NCBI GenBank assembly: GCA_023410445.1
Contig: JAEYPT010000006.1
Span: forward strand, 310,001 to 374,000
Source of the DNA: Bacillota bacterium
GTDB taxonomy: Bacteria > Bacillota > Clostridia > Oscillospirales > Acutalibacteraceae
Reading direction: 5' to 3'
Length of the DNA: 64,000 bases
The notes below the pieces were generated by a model. The model did no database searches. It was not told the DNA's origin and saw nothing but the letters and a program-made list of their open reading frames with translations. The stretch's first letter is position 1. The number at the start of each line of letters is the position of its first letter. The translations under genes and the position numbers were made by a program. This document shows positions 31,722-40,459 of the stretch, one piece after another.

Positions 31722-34289
31722 ATGGATCCGGAATTGCTAAAAGAAGCGGTAGAAAATTTTCCATATGCATACGCCTATCTTCGTATGGTTCAGGAAAACG
31801 ACGCAAAATATCCGGATTTTGTGTTCCTTGATCTGAATTCCGAGTTTGAAAAACTGATGGGAATCAAGCGGGAGCAGCTTCTGAACCGGAAGGTGTCCGG
31901 TTTTTTCGTTCAGGACTGGGCCGGCGATTTTTCATGGGCGGAGCTTCTGGCAGACTCCGCCCGGAGCGGAACAACGCAGACGGTCGCCCGTTTTATCAAG
32001 ACTCTGAACACGGACCTGAGAATCACGGCTTATTCGGCTCGGTCGGGAACCGTGATTGTCCTTCTTCAGCCGATCACGCCGCACGAATTCGCGGTTCGAC
32101 TGATCGAACAGCAGGAATCGGAACTCAGTCTGCTCGCAAAAAATTTTGAAGCCGTTTTTAACACAACGCACGACGCGATGTTCCTGGTGGAGTACCGGAA
32201 CGGGGAATTCCGGTACCTGCGGAACAACGCCGCCCACCAGAGGATTTCCGGCTTTCCGCAGCAGGAGTTTTTCGGCAAAACCCCGTGTGAGCTGCTGGGT
32301 AAAAAGTTCGGCCCCACCGTATTTGGCAATTATAAGCGGTGCGTCGACCGCGGAGAATCTATCTCCTACCTGCAGACCCTTCCCTTCGGCTCGGGCGTGA
32401 CGTGGCTCACCACTTTGACGCCGCTCTTTGAAGGGGGAACCGTGCGCTACGTTATGGGTTCCTCCAAAGATATCACCGCACAGATCGCTCTCAAGCGGCA
32501 GAAGGAACGTCTGCTGGCCCGTCTGGAATCCATGTTCAACGAACACACGGCCTGCATGCTGCTCATCGAACCGGAATCGGGGAAAATTCTTGACGCGAAC
32601 CCCGCGGCCTGCAGCTTTTACGGGTATTCCAAAGAGGAACTATGCCGGATGTTCATTTCCGAAATTAATACGATGCCCTGGCAGGAAACGGAACGACTGC
32701 GACGCCTTGCTTTGGACCGGAAACAAAGCAACTTTCTGATGAGTCACCGGCTGAAAAACGGAGAAACACGGCTGGTAGACGTCTATTCCTGCCCAATCAA
32801 AAACAGCAAAGAAAATCAGCTTTTCTCCATCATTGTCGACTCGACCGACCGTGAGCACTACCGGGAAAGCCTTTACCGGGAGAAGGAACTGCTGCGCACC
32901 ACTCTGCTTTCCATCGGCGACGCGGTCTTGACGACCGACACCGAGGGACGCATCACTCAAATCAATCAGGCGGCGCAGAACCTCAGTGGCTGGACCTCCG
33001 AGGAAGTGAAAAACCGGTTTTTCGCTGAAATGTTCCCTCTTCGAAATGAAAAGACGGGAAAAGAAGTCGAAAACCCGATTCAGAAAGTGCTGAAAACGGG
33101 TACGATTATCGGTCTCGCAAACCATACCTATCTCATCAACAAGTACGGCAAATCCGTTCCGATTGCGGACAGCGCGGCGCCGATCCGAGATAAAAGCGGA
33201 ACAATCTTCGGCGTTGTCATGGTTTTCCGGGACGTCACCCTCGAAAAAGCTCAGGAAAATCGGATTCTTTTCCTGAGCTACCACGACGCGCTGACGGGCC
33301 TGTACAACCGCAGGTATCTGGAGAGCGAAGCCCGCCGGATTCTTTCAGCCGAAGAGCTGCCTATTACGGTAGTCATGGGGGATGTCAACGGCCTGAAAAT
33401 CACGAACGACGTGTTCGGGCATAAATTTGGCGACTCGCTGCTGCAGGACGTCGCAAAAGTGCTACGGCGGAATTGCCGCAGCGGCGATATCATCATCCGC
33501 TGGGGGGGCGACGAATTCGTCATGATTCTGCCCGGCACCGGCGAGGAACAGGCCGAACGGCGGCTGGAAAAAATCCGCTTAGACTGCGAAAAGCACAGCG
33601 GAAACGACCGGATTATGAGCGTTTCCACCGGATACGCCGTGCTGCACACCCGCAGCGAGGATCTGGAGCGCAAGCTGCAGGAGGCCGAGGAAGCCATGTA
33701 CCACCAGAAGCTTCTGGCGGGGAAAAGCTACCGCAACACCATCATCAGTGCTCTGCTCGCCACGCTTAACGAGAAAAGCATGGAAACCGAGGAACATGCG
33801 CAGCGTTTGCAGCTGTTCTGTCAGGAAATCGGCAAGGAGCTTCACCTTTCGGAAAATGAGATGAACGATCTTTCTCTGCTCGCCATTCTTCACGATATTG
33901 GAAAGGTCGGCGTGCCGAAACATATCCTGGAAAAATCAGGCCCGCTTTCCCCCGAGGAATGGAAGGAAATGCGGAAACATTCCGAAATCGGCTATCGGAT
34001 CGCACAGACCACGCCGGAGCTCTCAAAGGTTTCGGAGTATATTCTCGCCCACCACGAGCGCTGGGACGGCACCGGTTACCCCGGCGGCCTGAAGGAAGAT
34101 CAGATTCCCCTGCTTTGCCGCATCCTCGCGGTTGCTGACGCCTACGACGCCATGACCAACGACCGCGTTTACCGGAAGGCCCTCTCTCAGGAAGCCGCGA
34201 AGCAGGAGCTGCTTTCCAACGCCGGCACACAGTTTGATCCCCGCGTTGTGGACCTGTTTTTCAAAATCTGCGAAAACTCGAGCCATTGA
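31722..34289 (+). CDS. PAS-GGDEF-HD-GYP cyclic di-GMP signalling protein
   Basis: An 855-aa soluble protein. About four PAS-like domains occupy residues 10-500, seen for example as AMFLVEYRNGEFRYL, ACMLLIEPESGKILDAN and DAVLTTDTEGRITQINQ. The GGDEF domain begins at HDALTGLYNRRYLE, and its active site RWGGDEFVMILPG is intact. The HD-GYP domain has LAILHDIGKVGVP and HHERWDGTGYPGGL. It could both make and degrade c-di-GMP, with the balance set by the PAS sensors. No membrane helix is seen. The start is set by AGAGGTGA ahead of MDPELL. It is monocistronic with a strong terminator. Confidence 0.95.
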   Translation: MDPELLKEAVENFPYAYAYLRMVQENDAKYPDFVFLDLNSEFEKLMGIKREQLLNRKVSGFFVQDWAGDFSWAELLADSARSGTTQTVARFIKTLNTDLRITAYSARSGTVIVLLQPITPHEFAVRLIEQQESELSLLAKNFEAVFNTTHDAMFLVEYRNGEFRYLRNNAAHQRISGFPQQEFFGKTPCELLGKKFGPTVFGNYKRCVDRGESISYLQTLPFGSGVTWLTTLTPLFEGGTVRYVMGSSKDITAQIALKRQKERLLARLESMFNEHTACMLLIEPESGKILDANPAACSFYGYSKEELCRMFISEINTMPWQETERLRRLALDRKQSNFLMSHRLKNGETRLVDVYSCPIKNSKENQLFSIIVDSTDREHYRESLYREKELLRTTLLSIGDAVLTTDTEGRITQINQAAQNLSGWTSEEVKNRFFAEMFPLRNEKTGKEVENPIQKVLKTGTIIGLANHTYLINKYGKSVPIADSAAPIRDKSGTIFGVVMVFRDVTLEKAQENRILFLSYHDALTGLYNRRYLESEARRILSAEELPITVVMGDVNGLKITNDVFGHKFGDSLLQDVAKVLRRNCRSGDIIIRWGGDEFVMILPGTGEEQAERRLEKIRLDCEKHSGNDRIMSVSTGYAVLHTRSEDLERKLQEAEEAMYHQKLLAGKSYRNTIISALLATLNEKSMETEEHAQRLQLFCQEIGKELHLSENEMNDLSLLAILHDIGKVGVPKHILEKSGPLSPEEWKEMRKHSEIGYRIAQTTPELSKVSEYILAHHERWDGTGYPGGLKEDQIPLLCRILAVADAYDAMTNDRVYRKALSQEAAKQELLSNAGTQFDPRVVDLFFKICENSSH

Positions 34290-34332
34290 ATTTTCGCCGC
34301 CTGATAAGTATCGGCTTGTAAAACGGATATGC

Positions 34333-34373
34333 AAAAACGCCTGGAAAGCAAAATGCTTTCCAGGCGTTTTCTG
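34333..34373. terminator. Strong bidirectional terminator
   Basis: A 17-bp-class stem AAAACGCCTGGAAAGCA with its complement, followed by TTTTCTG, lies between the c-di-GMP gene and the convergent YdbC-like gene. Confidence 0.92.
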
Positions 34374-34374
34374 T

Positions 34375-34599
34375 TCATTCCAGTTCCATTTTGTCCAGAA
34401 TGTCGCGCAGCTGCTTCATTTCGTCCGCGGTAAGGGTGATGCCCTTGCCCATCTTCGAGTGGTCGGGTGACCAGTCGCGGATGTCGTACTTCGGGTCACG
34501 CCCACTCCAGCTCACGAGGTTCACCTCGCGCTTCCATCCCTTTATATTTTCGGAAAGCTCCCCGAACTCCTTAACAACGTCAAACTCAATACCCGGCAT
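34375..34599 (-). CDS. YdbC family PC4-like single-strand DNA-binding protein
   Basis: A 74-aa protein of the bacterial PC4/p15-like family (YdbC). The pattern LSENIKGWKREVNLVSWSG, KYDIRDWSPDH, GKGITLT and the C-terminal helix DEMKQLRDILDKM match the single four-stranded sheet plus helix. YdbC homologues bind single-stranded DNA and RNA without sequence preference; the cellular role is unclear. GGAAGGAA precedes the start. Monocistronic. Confidence 0.88.
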   Translation of the reverse strand: MPGIEFDVVKEFGELSENIKGWKREVNLVSWSGRDPKYDIRDWSPDHSKMGKGITLTADEMKQLRDILDKMELE

Positions 34600-34697
34600 A
34601 AACGATTCCTTCCTTTTGCTTTTATTTTCGCTCTATTATTATAACGGATCGGGGGATTTTTACAACCGGAAAATTTCCCGCCGGAACCTGGGAGCGC

Positions 34698-34731
34698 AAA
34701 AAACCGCCCCCGGTGTGACCCGGGCGGCGGT
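34698..34731 (-). terminator. Terminator of the secreted CHAP-like gene
   Basis: On the minus strand CCGCCGCCCGGG and CCGGGGGCGG pair imperfectly around TCACA and are followed by TTTTTT. Confidence 0.8.
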
Positions 34732-34740
34732 GAAAAGGGA

Positions 34741-35271
34741 CTATTTTTTCAGACGGAAGTATTTGATTCCGGGGGTAGAAGGATTCACCGTGCGGTTTGT
34801 GTAGCAGTAGGTCTTGCCGTCGGTGGTCCATTTCCAGTTCTGCTCAATTACGGTGCAAGTCGTACCCGAAACGCTCTTTACAATGAACCAGTGGCCCGAA
34901 CCCGAGCGGTCAAGCTGATAGCCGACGTCGCCGGGTTTCGGCGCCCAGGTGCGGGAAAAGGAACCGGAGGACGAAACGGGTGTGCGGCCGGTCAGCAGAT
35001 TTGTCACGGTGACGCCGAACCGCGCTCGATAATACTTTTTCACGTATCCGGCGCAGCAGAAATCACCCGTGCTGCTTTTTACGGTCGTATACTTCGCCGG
35101 TACGCCGTTAAACGTGTCGACCGTCTGGCCCTGCGACCAGTCGGTTCCGGAGTAAGTCACCCGCACCAGCACGGAGGCGGAGGCGGAGCAGAAAAAAGTA
35201 AAAATCGCGGCGGAAAGCAGCAGAAAGATTGCCGCATGCCGCCCAAAGCGGCCAGTATGTAGCTTTTTCAT
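34741..35271 (-). CDS. Secreted CHAP/NlpC-like putative cell wall amidase or peptidase
   Basis: A 176-aa secreted protein. A signal peptide covers about residues 1-33 (RHAAIFLLLSAAIFTFFCSASAS). The mature part has a plausible papain-like triad: Cys in GDFCCAGYVKKYY, His in SGHWFIVKSV and Asn/Gln in VIEQNWKW, in the order found in CHAP and NlpC/P60 domains, plus the APKPGDVGYQ element. That suggests cleavage of peptidoglycan peptides or amides. The assignment rests on motif order only. The start at MKKLHT is chosen for GGGGA spacing; alternative ATGs lie two codons either side. Confidence 0.65.
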   Translation of the reverse strand: MKKLHTGRFGRHAAIFLLLSAAIFTFFCSASASVLVRVTYSGTDWSQGQTVDTFNGVPAKYTTVKSSTGDFCCAGYVKKYYRARFGVTVTNLLTGRTPVSSSGSFSRTWAPKPGDVGYQLDRSGSGHWFIVKSVSGTTCTVIEQNWKWTTDGKTYCYTNRTVNPSTPGIKYFRLKK

Positions 35272-35495
35272 ATTCATTCCCCTGTTTTGCAAATCCGTTG
35301 TTTTTATGTAAGAAGCCTGAATTTTTACGCCGATTTCGTCACCTCCCTGTGCAAATTGCTTCTTTCTGTTTTCTTTATACCATTATTCGCTGTTTTCTTA
35401 ACTGTTTTGTAAGGATTAACAAATAATGGAGTATTCTTCCATTTCTATCCAAGGGCTGTTCTTTTCTGTCAGGGGGAAGCCCCCTTTTCCGGACA

Positions 35496-35544
35496 CAAAA
35501 AGGACCCGGAAAAACGGCAACTGCGCCGCTTTCCGGGCCCTTTG
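35496..35544 (-). terminator. Terminator of the PNPOx-like gene
   Basis: On the minus strand GGGCCCGGAAA and TTTCCGGGTCC pair around a GC-rich loop, followed by TTTTTGTG. Confidence 0.85.
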
Positions 35545-35555
35545 ATCGCGTTCCC

Positions 35556-36056
35556 TCAGAACGTAAGAGACTGACGGGAATCATACCCCATTTTTTTGAA
35601 CTCCGACCACAGAAAATCGATTCGGACGGGAGTAATACAGATTAGGTTCAATTCATGCGGGAGTTTTGCGAGGCTTTCAACCGGTATTTTTTTTAGCTCC
35701 AGCAGATCAAGATACTCCCGGGACAACGGCTCCACCATTCTTGCCGTACCGGAAATCTGCATACCGGCTAATTTTCCAAACCCGGCGTACGGCTCAAAAA
35801 TGGCGATACAGACGTTTTTGTTGCTCTTCAGCGCAAGGAACTTTAAGCCGCCTTCCGAAAACATCCAGAGCATTCCGCCCCGATAGCTGTACTCGATCGG
35901 CGTACAGCGAACGAAATCGCCGGAACCGGTTGCAAGCGCGCAGGTGTTGTGTTCTTCAATGAATTGTTCCATTTCGGCCCGCAGGGCATCCCGGGGCATT
36001 TTCACCGATGAAGCGCTCTTTTCTTCCCAATAGGAAGCAGCCTTGTCATAATCCAA
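35556..36056 (-). CDS. Pyridoxamine 5'-phosphate oxidase-like flavoprotein
   Basis: A 166-aa protein of the split-barrel FMN-binding (PNPOx-like) fold. Visible elements are EQFIEEHNTCALATGSGDFVRC-type strands (CALATGSGDF), PIEYSYRGGMLWMFSEGG, KFLALKSNKNVCIAIF and the GTARMVEPLS segment. Such proteins are often general FMN or heme-linked oxidoreductases of unknown substrate; vitamin B6 synthesis is not implied. The start is a TTG with AGGAGGG seven bases upstream. Monocistronic. Confidence 0.88.
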   Translation of the reverse strand: MDYDKAASYWEEKSASSVKMPRDALRAEMEQFIEEHNTCALATGSGDFVRCTPIEYSYRGGMLWMFSEGGLKFLALKSNKNVCIAIFEPYAGFGKLAGMQISGTARMVEPLSREYLDLLELKKIPVESLAKLPHELNLICITPVRIDFLWSEFKKMGYDSRQSLTF

Positions 36057-36198
36057 AAGTAATCCCTCCTTATTTTTTGGCGAACGGCGAGCCGTCCGCT
36101 GATTTTCCTATGCCAACCGGTACCGATTTATTCCTGTTTTTACTCTTCCCCTGCCGATAACAAAAAGTTCGTTTTCTTTCTAATTATTTCGAATTATG

Positions 36199-36226
36199 TT
36201 AATTTGTGTCCAATATTAGTCGATAT
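36199..36226 (+). promoter_or_regulatory. Possible sigma-D type motility promoter
   Basis: TTAA and GTCGATAT are separated by 16 bases, close to the flagellar sigma-D pattern TAAA-N15-GCCGATAT. They lie about 125 bases upstream of the chemoreceptor start. No clear sigma-A promoter competes here. Weak evidence. Confidence 0.35.
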
Positions 36227-36352
36227 ATATAGTAAGGCGTTAAAATTTTTAAAAAATTTATATTTATTGATGAAGCATTTCAACTGCAACGATTCAAAAA
36301 ACGAAATCAGCAGATCAAGCCACGCCTAATTTTCATTGAAGAAGGAATCTCT

Positions 36353-37639
36353 ATGGATCAGAACGGATTGAAATGGTTCGAAAAAAAATGGTTTGTCAAC
36401 CTGAAAATCAAAAAGCGCCTGACCGTCAGCTTCCTGTTTCTCGCGGCCATCGCCGCCGCCATCGGTATCGCCGGTATCGTGTTCTCTCTGTCGGCACATG
36501 TTCCGAATGCGGGCATCTTTGCAGTCATCATCGGCGCGACTTCCCTATTCGAAATTTTTGCGGCCTTGCTGCTGGGCTCCATCAACGCTTTTTTAATTAC
36601 GGACCCAACGGAAAAGAACGAACGCGTTATCGGCAAATTCTCCGTCGGGAACTTCAACACCGGCGATATCATAAGAAAGCGGGATTGGATTACCGCCGAA
36701 TATCAGGATGAAATCGGCCACTTTTCCCGCAGAATCAAAGATATTATGGCATACCTCAGAAGCGTAGATACCTGCATCAAAACCGTCGCCGCCGGTAACC
36801 TGACCGCGGAGGTGCCTGTTTGTTCCCCCGAGGATAAAATTGGCAATAATCTTTCCCACATGGTAAACAATTTCCATAAGCTGATCGGCGCAATTGTCGC
36901 CGCCGCAGACCAGGTAAACACGGGGGCAAGGCTGGTTTCGGATTCCAGCCAGGCTCTGGCTCAGGGAGCTTCGGAACAGGCCAGCACGGTGGAGCAGCTT
37001 ACGGCTTCGCTTTCCCAGATTTCGGAGCATACGCGTCTGACCGCGGAAAGTGCTAAAAAGGCCGACGCTCTCGCCCAAACTGCCAAAGCGAATGCCTCAC
37101 AGGGTAACGATCAGATGAAGGATATGCTGAACGCAATGGAGGAAATCAACCGTTCCTCCGCAAACATCAGCAACGTCATCAAAGTCATTCAGGACATCGC
37201 CTTCCAGACCAACATTCTCGCTTTGAACGCTGCCGTTGAAGCTGCGCGGGCCGGTGAGCAGGGCAAGGGCTTCGCCGTGGTGGCGGACGAGGTCCGGAAT
37301 CTGGCCAGCAAATCGGCGGAGGCCGCCAAGGAAACCAGCGAACTGATCGAAGGCTCCATGAAAAACGTGGAAGCAGGAACGGAGCTTGCCAACCGCACCG
37401 CTGAGTCACTGGAGGAAATCGTCTCTCAGGTTGGGCAGGCCGCCGATTTTATTAACTCCATTGCGGCCGCTTCCGAGGAACAGGCTCACAGTCTGGAACA
37501 GATTCACTCCGGGATTGATCAGGTTTCTCAGGTGACCCAGGCGACCGCGGCCACAGCGCAGGAAAGCGCGGCAGCCAGCGAGGAGCTTTCCGGCCACGCT
37601 GTTCAACTGAAAACACAGGTCGGCGCATTTACAATCTAA
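36353..37639 (+). CDS. Methyl-accepting chemotaxis protein without external sensor
   Basis: A 428-aa chemoreceptor. Two membrane helices at about 20-45 and 55-85 are joined by only a few residues (HVPNAG), so no extracellular ligand domain exists. A HAMP-like linker (TCIKTVAAGNLTAEVPV) and the coiled-coil signalling domain with IAFQTNILALNAAVEAARAG follow. It may sense membrane state, cytoplasmic cues or work with a partner. GAAGAAGGAATC precedes the start. Monocistronic. Confidence 0.92.
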   Translation: MDQNGLKWFEKKWFVNLKIKKRLTVSFLFLAAIAAAIGIAGIVFSLSAHVPNAGIFAVIIGATSLFEIFAALLLGSINAFLITDPTEKNERVIGKFSVGNFNTGDIIRKRDWITAEYQDEIGHFSRRIKDIMAYLRSVDTCIKTVAAGNLTAEVPVCSPEDKIGNNLSHMVNNFHKLIGAIVAAADQVNTGARLVSDSSQALAQGASEQASTVEQLTASLSQISEHTRLTAESAKKADALAQTAKANASQGNDQMKDMLNAMEEINRSSANISNVIKVIQDIAFQTNILALNAAVEAARAGEQGKGFAVVADEVRNLASKSAEAAKETSELIEGSMKNVEAGTELANRTAESLEEIVSQVGQAADFINSIAAASEEQAHSLEQIHSGIDQVSQVTQATAATAQESAAASEELSGHAVQLKTQVGAFTI

Positions 37640-37672
37640 GCGCGCCGAACTGATCCAAAAATCCGATAGCTC

Positions 37673-37713
37673 CAGACCGAGAAGCTACCCCCGTTGGCTT
37701 TTCGGTCTTTTAT
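37673..37713 (+). terminator. Terminator of the short chemoreceptor
   Basis: AGACCGAgAAGC and GCTTTTCGGTCT pair around a C-rich loop, followed by TTTATT. The remaining spacer to 37962 holds only the promoter below. Confidence 0.8.
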
Positions 37714-37884
37714 TATGGCTCAACAGCCACAATAAAACAAATAGCAGGAAGCGAAAACTCACCAGTCTGTTCATTTTCCTCTAAAAATTCTTTAAGGCCA
37801 GTATAGCATAATCTTTGGAGAACAGAAGATAAAAAAGTCGTCGGCTCCCTAAGATTTTTTCTGGGATTGATCGAGCAGGAGCGG

Positions 37885-37913
37885 TTGCACAACACCTGAG
37901 AAATCTGTAAAAT
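37885..37913 (+). promoter_or_regulatory. Promoter of the WYL regulator gene
   Basis: TTGCAC and TAAAAT are separated by 17 bases, about 50 bases ahead of the TTG start. Confidence 0.7.
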
Positions 37914-37962
37914 AGAGAAAAACCAATAAAGCCGGGAAAACAAACAAAGGAGAAACCGAATC

Positions 37963-38901
37963 TTGAAACTGGAACGGCTGCTGGGTCTGTTAAACATTCT
38001 TGCAAATACCGATAAAATCACCGTTCAGGAGCTCGCGGACCGTTTTGAAGTATCCAGGCGTACAATTTTCCGGGATCTTGATGCCTTAAACCGCGCGGGA
38101 ATCCCCATTGTTTCCTATCCGGGGATCGGCGGCGGAGTATCCGTCGTACAGGGCTATAAAGTGGAAAAAAGCGTTCTTTCCTCTGACGATACGGAAAAAC
38201 TATTCACGGCGCTGAACGGCCTGAAAAGCATTGAGGGCGACCCGGCGGTTGCAAACCTGATTGCGAAGCTCGTACCGGAAAAAGCGGAAGTCGTCTTTTC
38301 GCAAAGCGGGTATGTACTGGATTTATCCTCCTGGTTCGGCGACAGCATCACTCACAGAAAAACAGCGGAGCTTCACCGGGCGATTTCCGGGCATCGCTGT
38401 ATCCGCCTGGAGTATATCTCCAAAAGCAGCCGCACCGTCCGGATTGTGGAACCGAATAAGCTGGTTTTTAAACAGTCCTGCTGGTACCTGTACGCGTTTT
38501 GCAGGAAACAGGAGGCCTTTCGTCTGTTTAAAATTCGCCGCATTGCTTCCTACGAAATTCTGGAGGAGCGTTTCCCGCCCCGCCCTGTTGAGAAAATCCA
38601 ATTCCCCGGCGGTTACGGCTCCGACCTGTTTTCTTCCGACAATCCGTCGGATGCTTTTGAGGTGATATTGGAATACGATGCTTCGAACGAATTTGAGTTG
38701 ACGGACCACATCGACGCGGAATACTTTCATCGCCCCGAGGGAAGCCAAACGGGTCAGATTCGTTTTGAGGCGGCGAATTTCGAGTGGACGGCGGACCTTG
38801 TGTTCGGCCTCCTCGGCAAAGTGCGGGTCGTTTCGCCACCTTCTCTTCAGGAGGAAATCCGGCGACGCTGGGAACAAATTCAATTTTTGCCGGAAAGGTG
38901 A
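37963..38901 (+). CDS. YafY family HTH-WYL transcriptional regulator
   Basis: A 312-aa regulator. The N-terminal DeoR-like HTH (LERLLGLLNILANTDKITVQ, then RFEVSRRTIFRDLDAL) is followed by a WYL domain (IRLEYISKSSRTVRIVEPNKLVF, then CWYLYAFCRKQEAFRLFKIRRI) and the WCX extension. WYL domains bind nucleotide-like or other small effectors. The start is a TTG with AAAGGAG upstream. It is followed by a DJ-1/PfpI gene, a frequent pairing, although a hairpin with T-run spans its stop codon. Confidence 0.92.
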   Translation: MKLERLLGLLNILANTDKITVQELADRFEVSRRTIFRDLDALNRAGIPIVSYPGIGGGVSVVQGYKVEKSVLSSDDTEKLFTALNGLKSIEGDPAVANLIAKLVPEKAEVVFSQSGYVLDLSSWFGDSITHRKTAELHRAISGHRCIRLEYISKSSRTVRIVEPNKLVFKQSCWYLYAFCRKQEAFRLFKIRRIASYEILEERFPPRPVEKIQFPGGYGSDLFSSDNPSDAFEVILEYDASNEFELTDHIDAEYFHRPEGSQTGQIRFEAANFEWTADLVFGLLGKVRVVSPPSLQEEIRRRWEQIQFLPER

Positions 38902-38922
38902 CATTCTGATGTCACCTTTTTT
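38894..38922 (+). terminator. Terminator overlapping the WYL gene stop codon
   Basis: AAAGGTGACAT-TCTG-ATGTCACCTTT followed by TTTG. The stop codon of the WYL gene (38899-38901) lies in the left arm, so translation to the end could disturb the hairpin. Confidence 0.8.
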
Positions 38923-38957
38923 GTTCTAGAATATCCGTTGGAAAGGGGCTGGCAATC

Positions 38958-39536
38958 ATGAAAAAAGAAGTGCTGGTTTTCATTTTTAACGGGTACGCGG
39001 ATTGGGAAAGCGCCTATGTATGTGCAGAATTGAACACGCCTGAAACAGCGTATACGGTAAAAACAATCGGTCTGGATCGGGAACCAAAAACATCGATGGG
39101 CGGGTTCCGCGTCCTTCCGGATTATACCGTCAATGATTTTCCTCCCGATTTCAGCATGCTGATCTTACCGGGAGGCTATGCATGGATGGAACAGCTCAAC
39201 AACGCCGTTCTTCCGGTCGTTCAATATGCCGTAAAAAAGCAGATTCCCGTCGGGGCCATCTGCAACGCCGTCAATTTCATGGCGGAAAACGGATTTCTGG
39301 ATCAGATCCGGCATTCCGGTAACACACTGGAATTCATGAAGCTTCAGGCGCCGCACTATCAGGGCGAACCGAACTTTCTCCCGAAACAAGCCGTCTGTGA
39401 TTCCGGCATCATCACCGCCAACGGAAGCGCCGCGCTGGAATTCGCGCGCGAAATTCTGCTGCTGTTAAAGGTAAAGTCCGAAAATGATGTAATCAAATGG
39501 TACAATGAAAACAGGCATGGGCTTTATCCGGCATAA
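38958..39536 (+). CDS. DJ-1/PfpI family glutamine amidotransferase-like protein
   Basis: A 192-aa protein. The nucleophile elbow is IPVGAICNAVNFMAENGFLD with the reactive Cys. The family Glu is in DWESAYVCAEL, and MLILPGGYAWMEQL matches the conserved PGG segment. Members include glyoxalases, chaperones and peptidases; this subtype, paired with WYL regulators in Firmicutes, has no established substrate. AAGGGG precedes the start. Confidence 0.92.
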   Translation: MKKEVLVFIFNGYADWESAYVCAELNTPETAYTVKTIGLDREPKTSMGGFRVLPDYTVNDFPPDFSMLILPGGYAWMEQLNNAVLPVVQYAVKKQIPVGAICNAVNFMAENGFLDQIRHSGNTLEFMKLQAPHYQGEPNFLPKQAVCDSGIITANGSAALEFAREILLLLKVKSENDVIKWYNENRHGLYPA

Positions 39537-39563
39537 ACCCACCCATGTAATCAACAGAGAAAG

Positions 39564-39605
39564 AAGCCCGGGAAGTCGGCGTTGGTGCCGCTTCCCGGGT
39601 TATCT
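39564..39605 (+). terminator. Hairpin terminator after the DJ-1/PfpI gene
   Basis: GCCCGGGAAG and CTTCCCGGGT pair with an inner GCC/GGC extension. The tail TTATCTATGG is weak in T. Confidence 0.6.
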
Positions 39606-39611
39606 ATGGTC

Positions 39612-39656
39612 ATTATGCAATATATATATTGCATAATGGTTTATATAGTGTATAAT
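39612..39656 (+). promoter_or_regulatory. Promoter with perfect 26-bp palindromic operator
   Basis: ATTATGCAATATA and its exact complement abut at 39612-39637. The palindrome includes the -35 box TTGCAT (39629-39634), which is followed after 16 bases by TATAAT (39651-39656). Autorepression by the XRE protein encoded just downstream is likely. Confidence 0.75.
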
Positions 39657-39680
39657 TGTATTCAGGGGAAGTGGTATGGA

Positions 39681-39881
39681 TTGAAAAACCGAAAAATGAA
39701 GATTGCGCGGGTGGAATGCGATATGTCTCAGGAAGACCTGGCGAATGCAGTCGGCGTTACCAGACAAACGATTGGTCTAATTGAGGGCGGCCGCTACAAT
39801 CCATCCTTAAATCTTTGCATTGCAATTTGCCGCGCGACCGGGAAAACGCTGAATGATCTGTTTTGGGAGGATAAATTATGA
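39681..39881 (+). CDS. Small XRE family HTH regulator
   Basis: A 66-aa HTH_3 protein (MKIARVECDMSQEDLANAVG, VTRQTIGLIEGGRYNPSL, ATGKTLNDLFWED) of the short YozG-like type. The start is most likely the TTG that gives LKNRKMKIAR, after AGGGGAAGTGG; an ATG five codons later is possible. Its stop overlaps the start of the membrane gene as ATGA. The pair resembles small regulator/membrane modules where the regulator controls its own operon. Confidence 0.88.
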   Translation: MKNRKMKIARVECDMSQEDLANAVGVTRQTIGLIEGGRYNPSLNLCIAICRATGKTLNDLFWEDKL

Positions 39882-40441
39882 AAACGATGGAGTTTAAGCA
39901 GCAATTATCGCAAAATATCGTTCGTCGGCTCAAGCAGGATGAGCGCACGGTTAAGAATACCGAAACGGCATGCGTATGGGCCGTATTGGTGACCTATCTG
40001 TTTCTCACGGTTGAGATTGTCGTTAAGGCTGCAAGAAATGAAACCTGTGCGTGGGAAGTTGCCCTGATTCTGCTGATCAGTGCCGTATTGCTCCTTGCAC
40101 GAAAAGACCGAACGGAGATTTTGCTGCCACGGACCATGTCCCGCAAGCTGCTGCCAACGGACACCTCAGCAAAAGCAAAGCATACCAGGCTGAAACAGTA
40201 TTTCATTCATTCCTGTGCCTACGCGGCGATATTTTCTGTGTTGGAGCTATTGTACAGCAGTGGTCTGAACGTGAAAAGCCTCGCAGGAATTTCTCCGATT
40301 CTCACGATTTTGACGTTTCTCTTCCTGTTTGTATTATTCCTGGCAATCAGCTTCCTATGGGGTGAACACATGGTCAAACGGTATAACAGGATTTGCGGCA
40401 AACTTGAGGAAGAATCCGAGAGCGAGGATGACTTGGAATAA
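39878..40441 (+). CDS. Membrane protein of unknown function, partner of XRE regulator
   Basis: A 187-aa protein with four hydrophobic helices (about 30-50, 59-74, 110-128, 138-160) and a basic segment between helices 2 and 3. The C-terminus is acidic (EESESEDDLE). I recognise no enzymatic motif. Similar membrane proteins commonly follow short XRE regulators in Clostridia. It is translationally coupled to the regulator, so it is probably the controlled output. Confidence 0.75.
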   Translation: MKTMEFKQQLSQNIVRRLKQDERTVKNTETACVWAVLVTYLFLTVEIVVKAARNETCAWEVALILLISAVLLLARKDRTEILLPRTMSRKLLPTDTSAKAKHTRLKQYFIHSCAYAAIFSVLELLYSSGLNVKSLAGISPILTILTFLFLFVLFLAISFLWGEHMVKRYNRICGKLEEESESEDDLE

Positions 40442-40459
40442 GAAAAGCGCTGCTTGCGT

